Assembly: GCA_951804985.1 (NCBI GenBank)
Contig: OX638133.1
Span: forward strand, 5,662,501-5,726,500
Length of the DNA: 64,000 bases
Direction: 5' to 3'
From: Dryomyza anilis
Lineage: Eukaryota; Arthropoda; Insecta; Diptera; Dryomyzidae
Shown: piece after piece, positions 1-11,385 of the stretch
Numbering within the stretch: position 1 is the stretch's first letter
How the letters are laid out: each line of letters opens with the position of its first letter
Program-made: the position numbers and the translations under genes
Notes under the pieces: generated by a model
Databases searched by the model: none
Told to the model about the DNA's origin: nothing
What the model saw: only the letters and a program-made list of their open reading frames with translations

Positions 1-1066
1 AATCCAAATTGTGATTTCAGTAGATTAATCAGCATTTTGAATAATTCGAATGTTTGATTAATAAATTTCTGGGACGTAAAATATTTTAAAATGCTTATTG
101 GTCATTGTACATATTAAGAACTTTCTTCCACTCGATACAATCGTTGTCTGAGAGTTATCTTTTTACTATTTTATAAATACTAAAGGATCAAAGTGACCCA
201 TTAAAAGATAACTTAGAGGATTAATATGTCTTTTTATTTTTAAATTATGGCAGATCGCTTAAGCGGATATATTAGAATTAGTATGCTCCATATGTCATTT
301 CTGGCTAAATAAAGTTGGGATTTATATGAATTAAAACGTATCAAATCTCAGATATTCACAATTTTATTAAACAAAATTGCTCGAATTAGCAAACATTGGT
401 TTGACGCATGTAAGTTTTTTCATTTTTACATTTTTGGTGTTTAGAATGCAAATATTAGTTAAATTAAAACATATCCACACTTTCAAAAAAGTCATATTTG
501 AGGTTCTGTTTGTATGAAAGATAAGCGTGTCAATATAAATACTCCAAATACGAAGCTTTATCGATCTAGTTTATTTAGGTCTATAATTCTAATGATTTTC
601 AAAGACACACATGTTTGCTCCACGTCCAAGTAAACGTTTAATTTTGAGGTTAAAGTGGATATGGAGCACAAAAAAATATATTTTCATAAAAGCTTAATAA
701 CTTTTGATGTACATAGTGTATCAAAAGATATCAAAATGTATATTTCTGTTTGAAATATATCCGTCTATTAATTTCAAACATAAATAACAATAGTTATCGT
801 GTAAATTTTGAGAAAAATGAATGTAAACTATAGTTTGCCCGAGTCAATGATGTATGTATGGAGCAAACTAATTCTCAATCGACGATATGATGAATATCAC
901 CCCGGAACACTTTCTAAAGCATAGCTCTGGCATATAGTAAAATTTTAAATGTTTGATTTAAATAAAACCTATGCGACGACGAAATAAAAAAGTAGAAAAA
1001 ATTCAAAAAAAAAAAATGGAAATTGCAAATAATAAAATTGTCTTTCTTTGGCTCAACACCACTTAC
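1..1066. other. 3'-most visible intron of the USP38-like gene
   Basis: No coding exon could be recognised. The minus-strand exon ending at 1067 is followed by a good donor (GTAAGT, plus positions 1061-1066), and the protein is not yet complete there, so the gene continues beyond position 1. The stretch is AT-rich. At 20-60 it has GATTAATCA-like words also seen at 16540-16620, 34440-34545 and 53390-53470, so an old repeat fragment may be present. I see nothing else in it. Confidence 0.6.
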
Positions 1067-4000
1067 CTTCTCATCGTGAAATACTTTGTGCATGAGCTTT
1101 GCACGCGTGTGATACTTCTGATCATACTTGAAGTGCTTCAGCGTCAGTATTAGATTCTTTGGCGCACGTGTGACATTGATGAATCGCTCCGCATCGGATA
1201 GCCGCTTGCACTTCTCGCAAAAGTACTGATTATCACCGTACAGCTTCTCGGACGAACAGTAGTAGTCGATGAGATCCTGGACGGAATAATTCGAAGCGCA
1301 GTCGTTTTTAACCTCCGGAAACGACAGCTGCAGATCGCGGAAACTGTCGATGTTGCGACTCTGCCAGCCGCAGGTTAAACATTTGTATGTTGTGGCCAAT
1401 TTGCCGGTGAATGTCTTTTCGATTGTCGATTGCGCAGCAGCAGACAACACTTTGTCGGCTGCTACTGCTTCAGCGGATTCCGCAGCGGCTGCGATGCTGC
1501 AAGTTGTTGAACTGCTCTCAATATTGTTGTTGTGATGTTCGCTGCTGTCATTGGTTTGATTTGTGTTGCCAGCAACATGTGCGGCTGCACCGTCCTCCAC
1601 GGCAGCTGCAGTGACTACCACATCCGCCGGTTCCATTTGTTTAAAGGTTTTGGCAATTGGCTCTGAGTCAGTATCGTTGATGGAAGACGTTGTTAGTGCC
1701 GCCGTCTTCTTGCAGAATGCCAGCTCCTGTTCGTGCAGCGTCTCCAGCAGATAACCGAGAAACTCGGAGCTGTCCTGCTGCAGTCCCGGCGAAAAACCAG
1801 GTGGACGCGTTGCATTTAGCACACGTGACGGCGTCAATTCATAACGCATCGAGTAGAGCATCAGCGCGATTTGCTGCTGCATTTTAATCAGCAACGGCGA
1901 TTTGCTTTCGGTGAGTAGAATCTCGCGGCTAAATCTGCAAACAGTTTAAACAATTTGTTAGTTTTGCAAAAAATTCAGCAAATATGCAACATTGTAATAA
2001 TTACTCGCGCGTCATGGCGAGCGCCTGCAGTACGCTGTTCATGTAGCAAGTGTTGCCCAGATTGACGAGACCCACTTTGGCGTTGTTGTTGTGCTGCAGC
2101 AGTGACGCGTTATCTAGGCTCTCGTCCTGCTGATTGCGATTGGGTGTGGCATAGTTGAGATAATTGTACGAGGGCTGAAAGTCCTTCAACGCTTGTTCCT
2201 GCAAAAAAAAAAGGTTTTTTTGTTAAAATTTAAATATTTTACGATTAATAAGTAAAAACTTGTATTAATGCCTTAAAAAAAATATTGTCTGAACGTGCTC
2301 AAGGTCCATTCGTACAAATTGCTACGTATTTGATTCTGTGGAAACTCTGTAGTTAAACTAGACAAAAACTAGTCGGTCTCCAGTAAACTAGTCGGGTTCT
2401 GGTAGAGATTTCAAATGTTTGTCACACCAGTCCAGTTTCTGGTATGGCGGGTAAAGGGAGGGCCAGGTGCCGAAATTGTGCATGCAGCAGCGCAAGAGAA
2501 TATCACCGCCTGGTAAAACTGGTCCAAAACTGGGATGGCTCCAGTAAACTAGTAAAAATTGGTCGATCTCCAGTTAAACTAGGTAAAATCTGTTTGGTTT
2601 CTGGTAGGGATTTGTATAGTATATCCCGCCAGTAAAACTAGACAAAAACTAGTCGGGTTCTGGTAGAGAAGACGTGCTGTTGTCGATTTGACGTCAAAGT
2701 GACGTAATTTGCATTTGAAATCAAAATATTTAGTTGGAATCACATTTATCTTACCAAACCGACAGAGTTTAAGGAAATGTTCTATCATTTAGTGAATTTA
2801 AGTATAGTTAATGTATTATATATACTACTACGAGGAACATTTGGCAAAAAAAAAACAACCTTCCACCTACAATTAAGCTACCACTAACAACAATTACCAA
2901 TACCGAATATAATTCCTAACCTATAAATATTTCAAAAATTTATATAAACCTCAAAAGTGTTACTAAGGGTGTGACTAAATTAAATTTTGTCGGTAAACTT
3001 TTCAATTAACAAATTTTCAAGCAAACTAAATTGAACAAAATTTGATGACAGCAACCAAACATATCGTCACTGTCATGCCAAAGGGGCGAATGTGCATTTT
3101 TAAAAATGTTGGGAAATCAAATTTTAAAGTTTGAAGTGCTTTAAAAATGAGAAAAATTTATATTTTCTTTAATTTTTTCTGTTATTTTAGTTTATTCGTC
3201 AATTATTATAACGTATGTAAAATATCTTTAGATTTGGAAAACCTACTGAATTATAAATACGGATTTTGTGAGGCTATAACCTGATCAAAACGCATTAATT
3301 GTTTGTTTTTAAAGCACCTATCGATCTGCATCATTAGTTAAAAATATTTTGTCAAACATTAATTTGCCATTTGTGTGACTAAACTAAATTTTGTCGGTAA
3401 ACTTTTCAATTAACAAAATTTAAACCACCTATCGATCTGCATCATTCATTAAAAATATTTTGTCATTTGTTATTTGCAGGAAAATTTTCTTGGAAAAATA
3501 ATTTTTAAATAATGATGCAGATCAATCGGTACTTTGAATACAAACAATAAATACCTTTACTCCAGTATTTTATCTTATACCAATAAAAAGTTATGGCGAA
3601 AAAACGAAATGATTCGCCCTTTTGGCATGACAAGATTTTCATTTTTTCAAATTCGCCCTTTTGAGTTTGTCTTTTGTGGCTAGAAATACCCAACAAAATG
3701 ACACGCGATTTTGGCACAGCATACTTCAAAATAAACTACATTCAAAAATGTAAAAAAATGCAAATGTCAAAAATTGCACATTCGCCCCTTTGGCATGATA
3801 GTGACGATGTGATAATCGAGTTATTAGGGACTTTAACAATTACCGGTTACCAAATGGGGATCAAATGAAAACCCGTACAATTTAGTTTAGTCTTCAATTT
3901 AGTCGAACTCGCACACACCCTAAATTCAAATTCCGGATTTTTTTGACAATCCCGACCTGCCGTAATACAAATAAATTTCAAAAAACTAAAATAAAGAACT

Positions 4001-5656
4001 GCAAAGAAAATGTGAATTTGATATAATTTTATTGTGCATTTATTTTTATTAAAATCTTTCGGTATAGAAGTATTTTAATTATATTATTTATATTTATCGC
4101 TTAAACATTTTTGGCAACAAATAATTTTGAGATTTGGGATTTTGTTCGGAAATATTTTAACTGTTTCGTATCAGTTTTATGTTTTCCCCTAGTCAAACGA
4201 ATGCTTTTAACCATAAATTCAAAAATAAATATGCAATTAATGTTCCTTATTCCCATTCAAGTATTTGACAATTATAATTACGTCTTAAATAAAAAAATGA
4301 TTAAAATCTTATATCGCACATCGAATTGAAATACACTTCCTGATATCAGACAATGAACTCTAGTCGTATGTTTAAAAATAGCTTAAATGCATAAATTATA
4401 GAAGGCTCCGTTTGCGGCACAATTTGCATTTAAGGGTTTATTTAATATTAACAAAAGTCGCATACGTACCACTGGCTCGTAGAGTTCATCGTATCCATAG
4501 AAACGCACCATCAGTGCGCTGGTCAAGTCGACCAGCTGCTGCAGAAACTTCTTGGTCTCCTCGGCATAGTCGTCTGCGCTGTTCGACTGTTGCTTCAGGT
4601 AGGTGACAATGCGCGCGAATTTTGGCAAAATCTAAATTGTTCATTTTCATTTAAACAATATAAAAATACCTGATTTATATATATATAATGTTGTACCTTA
4701 TGAAACACATGCGGCGCTTGATTGATGGAGTACAGCATGTGAAACACAATGGGTGCCACCTTTGGCCGCAGCACCGGCAGTATTAGCGAGGCGAACAACA
4801 TATCAATATTCTCCAGCGCAATGGCATCGTAGAGCTCGTACTTTTGCTGCTCCTGCAGTCCCTTCAAAATAGCCATAATCCACAAATTGAGATTCTGACA
4901 AAAGTTGCACATGCGCAGCCATTCGCTCAGCAGCCGCACGGTCTTCTGTATGTTTTTGTCGGGTATTTTGTGCGCCAGCAACGACTGCACCGCCTCGTAA
5001 ACCATCTCGTTACTGAACAGCTGAAAGATGACGGCAATGGCGCAGGTGGGCGAATCCTGATCATTGGTGATGAGCAGACAAACAATTCGCAGATAAAATA
5101 AGTAAATGTCCTTCTGCGTAGCTTTGCGCAGAAAATCGCCAACCTTCACAATGTCCTCCTTGAAGCGCTTCAACTCTTCGGAGTGACGCGGTATCTGCAC
5201 GCGCGACAGCTGCACAATAATGTGGTGGTAGATTTTATAGATCTCATTGCCAAAATCAAAGTGCTGCTGCTTCATTTCGATGCGTTCGATCATCATTAAT
5301 ATCTGTGCGATGTCGGTCATGGGCGGCGGCATAGCGGCACCGATATGCTTTCCAGCAGCAGCACCGCCGACGCCACCAGCATTGCTATTGTTGAGATTGT
5401 TGTTGGCTTTGATGTTGCCACTTCCACTGGCAACATTGCCGCTGCAGCCTGCGCTTTGGGCGCCAACATCAGCAGCTGCTGTAACACCACCTGCGCCCAC
5501 TAGGCCACCGCCTACACTGTTGCCCGGCAACTTCTTTGACTTGGTGCCGCCTCCAGTACCGCTGTTGTTGCCTGCTGCATTTGTTTTGGTGTCTGCGCTG
5601 CCACCGCCAGATGTTGGCGCACCGCTACCCTCGGTGTTGTTCTGCTTCACCGCCAT
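1067..5656 (-). CDS. DUBAI: USP38/USP35-type ubiquitin-specific protease, 3'-truncated by window edge
   Basis: A cysteine deubiquitinase that would remove ubiquitin from substrates. Coding exons, in order of reading, are 5656-4697, 4631-4470, 2198-2005 and 1934-1067; splice phases 0, 0, 2 and 0 all agree. This gives 728 codons with the C-terminus missing. The start ATG at 5656 is the first in frame (context AGAATGGCG); the longer open frame upstream begins only with TTG. Residues 1-110 are Gly/Asn/Ala-rich linker. Residues about 115-374 are helical and match the N-terminal half of USP38/USP35. The catalytic Cys box (GLVNLGNTCYMN) places Cys at about residue 425, and the QQDSSEF motif follows. 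Two CxxC pairs (KCLTC, FCEKC) form the usual zinc site, and a low-complexity Ala/Ser/Thr insert precedes the first. The His box must lie in an exon outside the window. From memory the D. melanogaster counterpart is CG8830/DUBAI; family assignment is firm, the symbol less so. Confidence 0.9.
2345..2670. repeat. Degenerate interspersed/tandem repeat cluster
   Basis: The words AAACTAGACAAAAACTAGTCGG, CTCCAGTAAACTAG and TTCTGGTAGAGA recur several times over about 325 bp, with spacing too irregular for a simple tandem array. The phrase CTAGACAAAAACTAGTCGG occurs near both ends (about 2358 and 2637), so the block may be an old element with direct or inverted subrepeats. No coding capacity was seen. 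Confidence 0.5.
2965..3922. mobile_element. Small TIR element (MITE family 2, copy 1), interrupted by a foldback element
   Basis: The outer ends are AAGGGTGTG (2965 on) and CGCACACACCCT (to 3921). The same unit occurs uninterrupted at 44884-45128, where it is about 245 bp. Shared parts include a stretch reading AAATTTTGTCGGTAA near the left end and AATTTAGTTTAGTC near the right end. The foldback element at 3065-3806 sits in its middle. No coding capacity. Confidence 0.75.
3065..3806. mobile_element. Foldback/MITE family 1, copy A
   Basis: Terminal inverted repeats run CGTCACTGTCATGCCAAAGG (left) and its near-complement ending GGCATGATAGTGACG (right). It is flanked by ATAT (3061-3064) and ATGT (3807-3810), a 4-bp target duplication with one mismatch. 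Internal sequence is rich in further inverted repeats, such as ACCTATCGATCTGCATCATT and its complement. Other copies: 13396-14050, 23582-24270, 37560-38764 and 41915-42580. No transposase was seen, so it is non-autonomous. Confidence 0.85.
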
Positions 5657-6559
5657 TCTTGTTGCTGTTGTTGTTGTGGATTGCTCAGATTCTACTGCCG
5701 CCGAAGAAGATGATTTTTGGCCAGTTTCCTGTTTAGGCGCTGGCTGTGGCGCTGCCACAAGAAACTGATGCTGCTTCCCCTTCTGCTGCCTCCTTCTCCT
5801 GCTTCTGCTGCCTGTGACCGTGATGAATACGTATTTTTCAAGACGATTTATTTTTGCTGCAATTTGTAAAAATCGTGTTTTTTTATTTATTATTTTTTCT
5901 CTCGTTTCAGTCACAAACAATTTTCTGTATTTTAAGTTTTAAGTTTATACGTTTTTCTTGTTTTGTTGTAGTTGTTGTTTCTGCTGCAGGCTGCTTTTTG
6001 CAAAATTGTGAAAATTTTCTCTTGTTGCTCGTTACGCCTTTCTGCTGCTCCTGATAAAATTATTTTCCGTCTGCTGTGTTTTTTTTTTATAGATATATAT
6101 TTCTTTCGGTACGCTTTATTTTTAATCTTTGTGCAAGTAACTGCTTAAAAAATACAAGAAATTTATTTAGTTCACGTCTGCATCTGCCGTTAATTGTTTT
6201 ACTCGCATTCAATTGAGTTTAATTTGTGATTTTGTGAAATTTTGTTGGCGCAACACAAAAGAAAATTGCTTTAAAAGTTATTAGCTGCTCCTCTGCTTTT
6301 AATTCACATTCGTATTTTGACAGTTTGCTTTGTACTTCATTCGGAACAGTGTTGCAAAAATTTTGCACTTTTCTACTTTTTGGAGTACGTTTTGTTTTTG
6401 AAAGTACAAAGCACACCCAAAAAAATACAGCAATAAAAATAAATAAAAATATGAAATTTAACTAAATTTTATTTACAGACCATCCTGATTTCATTTTTGA
6501 ATAAATGATGTAGGTGTCTTAATTGCACCATTTTTACTAAGCAATTTAAATGTAGCTTC
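5657..6559. other. Probable 5' UTR and promoter region of the USP38-like gene
   Basis: The sequence just upstream of the ATG at 5656 is pyrimidine- and CTG-rich, resembling fly 5' UTR. Transcription start is not visible. No second gene was found; the reading frames here are short and low-complexity. Confidence 0.4.
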
Positions 6560-6895
6560 GGTAACTCGCCTGGTTAGTGCATTGGTAACGAGCGAAAAAG
6601 TCGCTAGTGTGTTCGACTACGAGCCGAAAGGTCCCTGTTCGATCTCTAGTAACTGCCAACATCTTTTTCATAGAAAACATTTTTCTATGCGATGCTACCC
6701 CTCGGCAGTCAATGGCAAACCAACGAGAGCAAACATTGCTTATGAAAAGCTCTCACCCCGCCGTTCGGATTCGGCATTAAACTGTAGGTCCCACCACTTT
6801 GAGTAAAAATATAACACGCACAGCTCAAATGGTGAGAGAGCTGGGCCTATGTTAAATACAGGACTGTAGCGCAAAACTATTATTATTAATTCAAA
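6560..6895 (+). mobile_element. tRNA-derived SINE (copy 1)
   Basis: The head has tRNA-like internal promoter boxes: an A-box-like GGTTAGTGCATTGG near 6572 and a B-box-like GGTCCCTGTTCGATC near 6630. The body contains GAAAAGCTCTCACC, CCGTTCGGATTCGGC and TGTAGGTCCCACCACTTTGA. The tail is GGACTGTAGCGCAAAACTA followed by ATT repeats. The same order of parts is found on the minus strand at 14535-14822. It does not fold as an intact tRNA as far as I can see, so it is a retroposon rather than a tRNA gene. Confidence 0.8.
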
Positions 6896-6924
6896 TGATA
6901 TTTTATTTATTGTCTTTTTAATGT

Positions 6925-7305
6925 ATTTATACACTAAAGAGGTGCTTGGGATTATAGATGCTAGTCTTTTTAAGGATCCCGGTAGCAATCAGCACGTATG
7001 TGTTTACTGGGTTGGCGATGATTTCCATCAAGGCATTAGGGAAGTTCTTGGCAATGGACGTAGATATGTCCTTGATGATGCCGGCAATAACATTGAAGAG
7101 ATCCTCACGTGTTATTCCAGAATTGCATAGAACGTCGGTCGGGATAAGGCATCGCCCAATTGTTCCGTTGCCATGGTTCTCTTGGTGTGAATGTGCGACA
7201 AATCGGAGGATATGCGGGTGTGTGCACAATTTCGAAGAGTGCCAAATCGGTTACCAATGGGTTGCATTTCTCGGGCAATGAGAGAGGTTGTCCGATGCCA
7301 CAGAT
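6925..7305 (-). pseudogene. Malate dehydrogenase (mitochondrial type) pseudogene fragment
   Basis: Read on the minus strand, three pieces in changing frames match consecutive parts of mitochondrial malate dehydrogenase. First comes a GIGQPLSL-like nucleotide-binding turn followed by NPLVTDLALFEIVHTP. Next is a frame-shifted DLSHIHTK. Last is a longer piece with the pattern ITREDLFNVIAGIIKDI, then IANPVNTYV and NPKHLF, ending in a stop. Both ends of the enzyme are missing and at least two frameshifts are present, so it cannot make active enzyme. Absence of introns fits a processed (retroposed) copy, but the fragment is too short to prove this. A SINE lies immediately downstream on the plus strand. 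Confidence 0.85.
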
Positions 7306-8081
7306 GTTAATCTTAAAATAAATACATAATTATATGTAATTATATTAAACACTTGGCTTCATTTGCGAGTGAGAACAACTCTTGACAGTGCAGTAAAACC
7401 ATTAAAAATGTATATAAATGTAGTACAAAATAAATAGTACAGAAGCTGTAATTTCTTGAGTTTAAGTACTTTCCATTTTCTTTATTTCTTTTAAATTCGT
7501 TCTCTTAGAGATATTGTCGAATTTAAATAAGGGCATTCGTGTACTGAGCCAAACATTGGTATCACAAATAAATTTAAAAAACACTACTCAGTGTATTGAA
7601 TAGTTTTTCAATAAAAGTATTCGATATCGACACACAAACAAATCGTCACATGAGAATTTATTTGGCTCAAACGCCATTTTTGGTTAAATGGTGCTACGAA
7701 TTGGATATATATGACATACATTCTCTGCCCATTGCCCTTATCTCGTATGCCTACATCTCGTATTAAATTTGAAATATTCAGCATCGCAAATTTGCTCCTA
7801 TTTTAAATCAAATGCAAATATTGTTTATCGTTTTTCTCGAAATTGACTCAATGGCGTATGAGCCACACACATTCTGAGGTGACGAAATAACGAAAAACAA
7901 GTATTTAGTACTCCAAAAATAGCCTTCACTAGCAAAATGTCAAAAGTCCACACCGAATATTTCGAAACTTCAAAAGTCTGCTGCTGTTTGTTTCTGTTTC
8001 TGATTGTCTGGTGTTCTTTATAAAAATTAAATATAAATAATTAAGTGTGCATTGATAAATTTGTAATAATATTGAGATAAA
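7306..8081. other. Intergenic, upstream of TMEM18
   Basis: AT-rich spacer between the malate dehydrogenase pseudogene and the TMEM18 start. It presumably contains the TMEM18 promoter and 5' UTR; no clear core promoter motif could be assigned. Confidence 0.4.
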
Positions 8082-8883
8082 ATGACCGATCCCAACTTGA
8101 TAGAAATTAACGAAATAACCGGCTATTGGTCTTTTCTACTTAGCGTAAGTAGTTATCGGCGAACTTTTGATAACATGCGTCAACCTCTTTTATTTTTTGT
8201 ACAGATCGATTGGAAGGATCCTTGGCTGGTTGGTTTGATATTGCTGCACGTACTGACGACCACTACAGCTTTGATGACACGAAACAATACAAATTTTCAA
8301 ATATTCCTATTTTTGATATTGCGTCAGTAAATTATTGGTTTCATATTTATTTGCTTACTTAACACATTTCTCTGTAGTTTCTGCCGCCTACTTCTCCGAG
8401 AGCATCAATGAGTATGCGGCCATGCACTGGCGCTCGTTCTCCAAGCAGCAGTATTTCGACAGCAACGGTCTCTTTATATCGACAGTCTTTTCCATACCAA
8501 TACTATTGAATTGCATGCTGCTAATTGTAAGTAAAAGAGGTGGTTGGATATGGAATTCAGAATACAAAATTCAACTTTAAACAAAATTCATACAAAGTGC
8601 AGCTGCGAATGCAACGGAGTTATTAAAAATTTGAATGGCAACATTGAAAAATCAAACAAAAATCAACTAAACTTGATTAAATTTTGTATAAAGTTGGATT
8701 TACTCCTACTCCTCTACGAAATTATAACTTGTACATTAAATGTTTATTTTGCATACGTTGCAGGGCGCGTGGTTGTACAACTCGACTCAGATGATGTCCA
8801 AACTAAAGACCGCACAGTTGCAGGAGAAGGTGCGTCGAGAACGTTTGAAAAAATCCACTTCATCCAATTTAAAAGCAGAGTAA
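8082..8883 (+). CDS. Tmem18: Transmembrane protein 18 (TMEM18)
   Basis: A small polytopic protein of the nuclear envelope/ER; vertebrate TMEM18 is studied for its link to body mass. Coding exons are 8082-8144, 8205-8322, 8378-8526 and 8764-8883, joined in phases 0, 1 and 0, giving 149 residues. Exon 2 carries the conserved DWKDPWLVGL opening, followed by a first membrane segment. Exon 3 carries the family signature ESINEYAAMHWRSFSKQQYF, then SNGLFIS and a second membrane segment. Exon 4 gives a third hydrophobic stretch and a basic coiled tail ending KKSTSSNLKAE, as in other family members. The donor of exon 2 (C/GTCAGT at 8323) was chosen because the nearby alternative at 8327 breaks the frame. 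The start context is AAAATGACC. Family match is very clear across the whole length. Confidence 0.93.
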
Positions 8884-11296
8884 AGCATCAAGTCGTACTC
8901 CGCACAAGGATAATAAATCGATGTGGTTGGGCATTAATTATATATTATAAAGTTTTATATGCTTTATAACGCTATGCCGTATTTAAATGTCTGGTTTATA
9001 TTAGCTTATTAGGTTTATTTATTTTTTTTTTTTTTGTTATATTTGCTGAAAGCAAACGCTAATAACCACGTCACCGTTACCATGGAAGTAAACTCTCAAA
9101 CTTAATAGTTTCTATATATTATTTGCCATAATAAATTATGTGTTTCTTATGCTGTAACACATATTTAATTGTTTTAAGTCGTACTTATATGCGTTAGTAG
9201 GCATTAGTGCCTAAAATAAATGTTTTAAAATGCTTAAGGTTTTATTTGTTCATTGTACTTATGTTGTGGCTGACAAAATTTGATAATTAGCAAGTGTGAG
9301 ATACTTAAGACATCACCCTAAAACTTCGTATAGAGCATAGTCATAGACATCTTAAATCGTTTTACATATTTTTGTAACAAAATGGTCGGAATACTTAATA
9401 AAATTGAAAATTTAAAATAAAACTGTGTTTGCTATTTAATGAAGTATTTTAATGTTAGCCTAATTATTGTTTTATTTTGATTTTTTTATTATTGAATTAA
9501 TTAATTCTATGGATTTTTAATTTTACTGGCATGGCGTGAAGTATTTACAGCATGTCAATTCCAACATTCTCTGATGCTTAAACACCATCTCCAAGAAATT
9601 CTAAAATAATTTTTGAGAAAATAGGCAATACCTGCGATTCAGGCATTTTGGTATTGTCGTATTTTACTTTGCTTCATATGAAAATTTGAGTGTGTATTAA
9701 AATTGCTATTTTTGAAATGTAAAGTCGGTAAGTATGAGTATAAAATTTAAAAGTGTTATAAGTGGAGCATGTAACCGTTAAAAATTCGGTAGAAGTGTAT
9801 TTGACTGGAAAACGCACAAAAAAAAACGAAGTGAATCAAAATAGGGTTTTCAAGTACATTGAAATGTTCAAAGTTAAAAAAACCCTACGTGTTCTATGTT
9901 TATAATGATTTTTTACTTATTTTTGTTTTTTCTTTTTTTGATGGGGTACCAAAGCTCGTTTTATGAAAATTTAAATTTTGTTAGACATACGGTTGTCGTA
10001 AATTTATGTTTTATAAAAAGTAAATTTTTAGGTGGTGTACGAGTTGTTTTCTTGGAATAGCTCTTTGCTGACGTATAAAGCTCTATTTTCTGCTAGAGGT
10101 TGCAAAATATTTTATTTATATGGCCCGCCAATACTTTGCCTTTTTTGCGTGTTGCAGTGACATAAAATAAATCTAAAATTGAAAACAAAAAATTCAAAAT
10201 TGCAACTAAAACTCATCCAATAAGTCAGTATGATTTGTTTAGGGTCTTATTTAAATTTTGTGGGTTCCCGAAAATATGCGCCTTAAAAAATTAGTTTAAA
10301 AGTTCTAGATTTTTAAGTAGTACACATGATTTTGAAGTCATTTTTTTTAAAAATTTGTAATTTTTAGAAACGTATATAAAGATGCATTATTTTTTAAAAT
10401 TTTATCATTTTATTTTATAATAAAAAAACTAGTTGTGACCGTAATCAGTTTACGAATAATCCGCAAGAGTTCTTGTATACCTTTATAAATTATTCCTTTA
10501 TTCTATTATAATTTATAAAATTATTAAACATTAATTTTCTTTCACCATATTTTAAATAAATAATATAATTTATGAATTCATTTTATATAAATAAAAAAAA
10601 TATTTAATTTTTGATTATTTTAAGAAAAGATTTTTTGACGAAGAAAAAGGGTGACTCAGATTTGATATTTTATTGTATTTTAATTTGATACACATACCAT
10701 TGTGGAAACGAAACGAGTTGGCAACGCAAGCATTTAGTACGTTCAGTCATGGATGTCAATGCTACGTTACCAAGTATTCTGGTAAAAAAACACGATTGGC
10801 AACACATGCATTTATTCAGTCATTGACGCTAGTGAAAATACAAAGGTGGTTTTATTACTGCGATTGTTAATGAGATATTAAAATAAGCGCATAAATAATT
10901 AACTGTTTTTAAGTTTGTTAAAAATCAAAAATAATAAAAGCAATAAAATACACTTGAGTTAAGCGCCTTTTGCAGCACTTCTCCTCTGCCACGCATTGTG
11001 AAGTCAAACTTTTTTTTTGTGTTGTTTTAATTACGTCAACAAAATCAGCAACGCGACGCGACGCGAACGCTAAATTGAATTAAATGAATTAATTAAAAAA
11101 GAAAAGAAAAACAAAATTACAAGTGAATTTCATTTGCATTTTAAGTTCAATTAAAGCACATAAACTTGTGCCAGGCATACTAAAAAAAAACCTCAAAAAT
11201 CAAACGAGACGATACAAAGAAAAAAAAAATTAAAAATTGCGTTGCATTAGTGTTTATTTTTTGTTGGAGCGCAAAAATAAATGCATCGACGAAAAA
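8884..11296. other. Intergenic: TMEM18 3' region and EDTP upstream region
   Basis: No gene was found. Several AATAAA-like sites lie at 8910-9230, any of which may end TMEM18 transcripts. A pair of imperfect direct repeats lies at about 10700-10760 and 10790-10850 (both contain a TTGGCAACNCANGCATTTA core). At 11050-11070 there is a short GACGC-rich run just ahead of EDTP exon 1, probably 5' UTR or promoter. The rest is AT-rich. Confidence 0.45.
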
Positions 11297-11385
11297 ATGT
11301 GCACGACAACAGAAGTAACGCAGCAGGATTTACACGATTTGTTGGATACTTTCGAAAGAAAATCATTCGAGGCAGGATCATGTGA
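11281..11385 (+). promoter_or_regulatory. Upstream overlapping ORF at the EDTP start
   Basis: An ATG at 11281, 16 bases ahead of the EDTP ATG (11297) and in another frame, opens about 34 codons that overlap the true start and stop at a TGA near 11383. If the transcript starts upstream of 11281, this overlapping uORF could lower EDTP translation. The EDTP ATG has the better context (AAAAATGTGC). Whether 11281 is transcribed cannot be seen from sequence. Confidence 0.4.

Larger units (their letters stand above)
2199..4469. other. 2.27-kb intron of the USP38-like gene, filled with repeats
   Basis: The intron separates the N-terminal helical part from the catalytic Cys exon. It holds a degenerate repeat cluster at 2345-2670 built on words such as ACTAGACAAAAACTAGTCGG and CTCCAGTAAACTAG. 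It also holds a small MITE (2965-3922) that is itself interrupted by a foldback element (3065-3806). The remaining 3923-4469 is AT-rich with nothing recognisable. Confidence 0.75.

Noticed and set aside
5247..5768. 173-codon plus-strand frame rich in Leu, Pro and Val
   Set aside because: It is the antisense shadow of the Gly/Ala/Asn-rich start of the USP38-like protein.
6570..6645. Possible tRNA gene
   Set aside because: It has A- and B-box-like words but no clear acceptor stem pairing, and it continues into a SINE body and tail.
8544..8969. 141-codon open frame overlapping TMEM18 intron 3 and exon 4
   Set aside because: It runs through the TMEM18 donor and acceptor in a different frame from the conserved exon 4; the TMEM18 model explains the locus.
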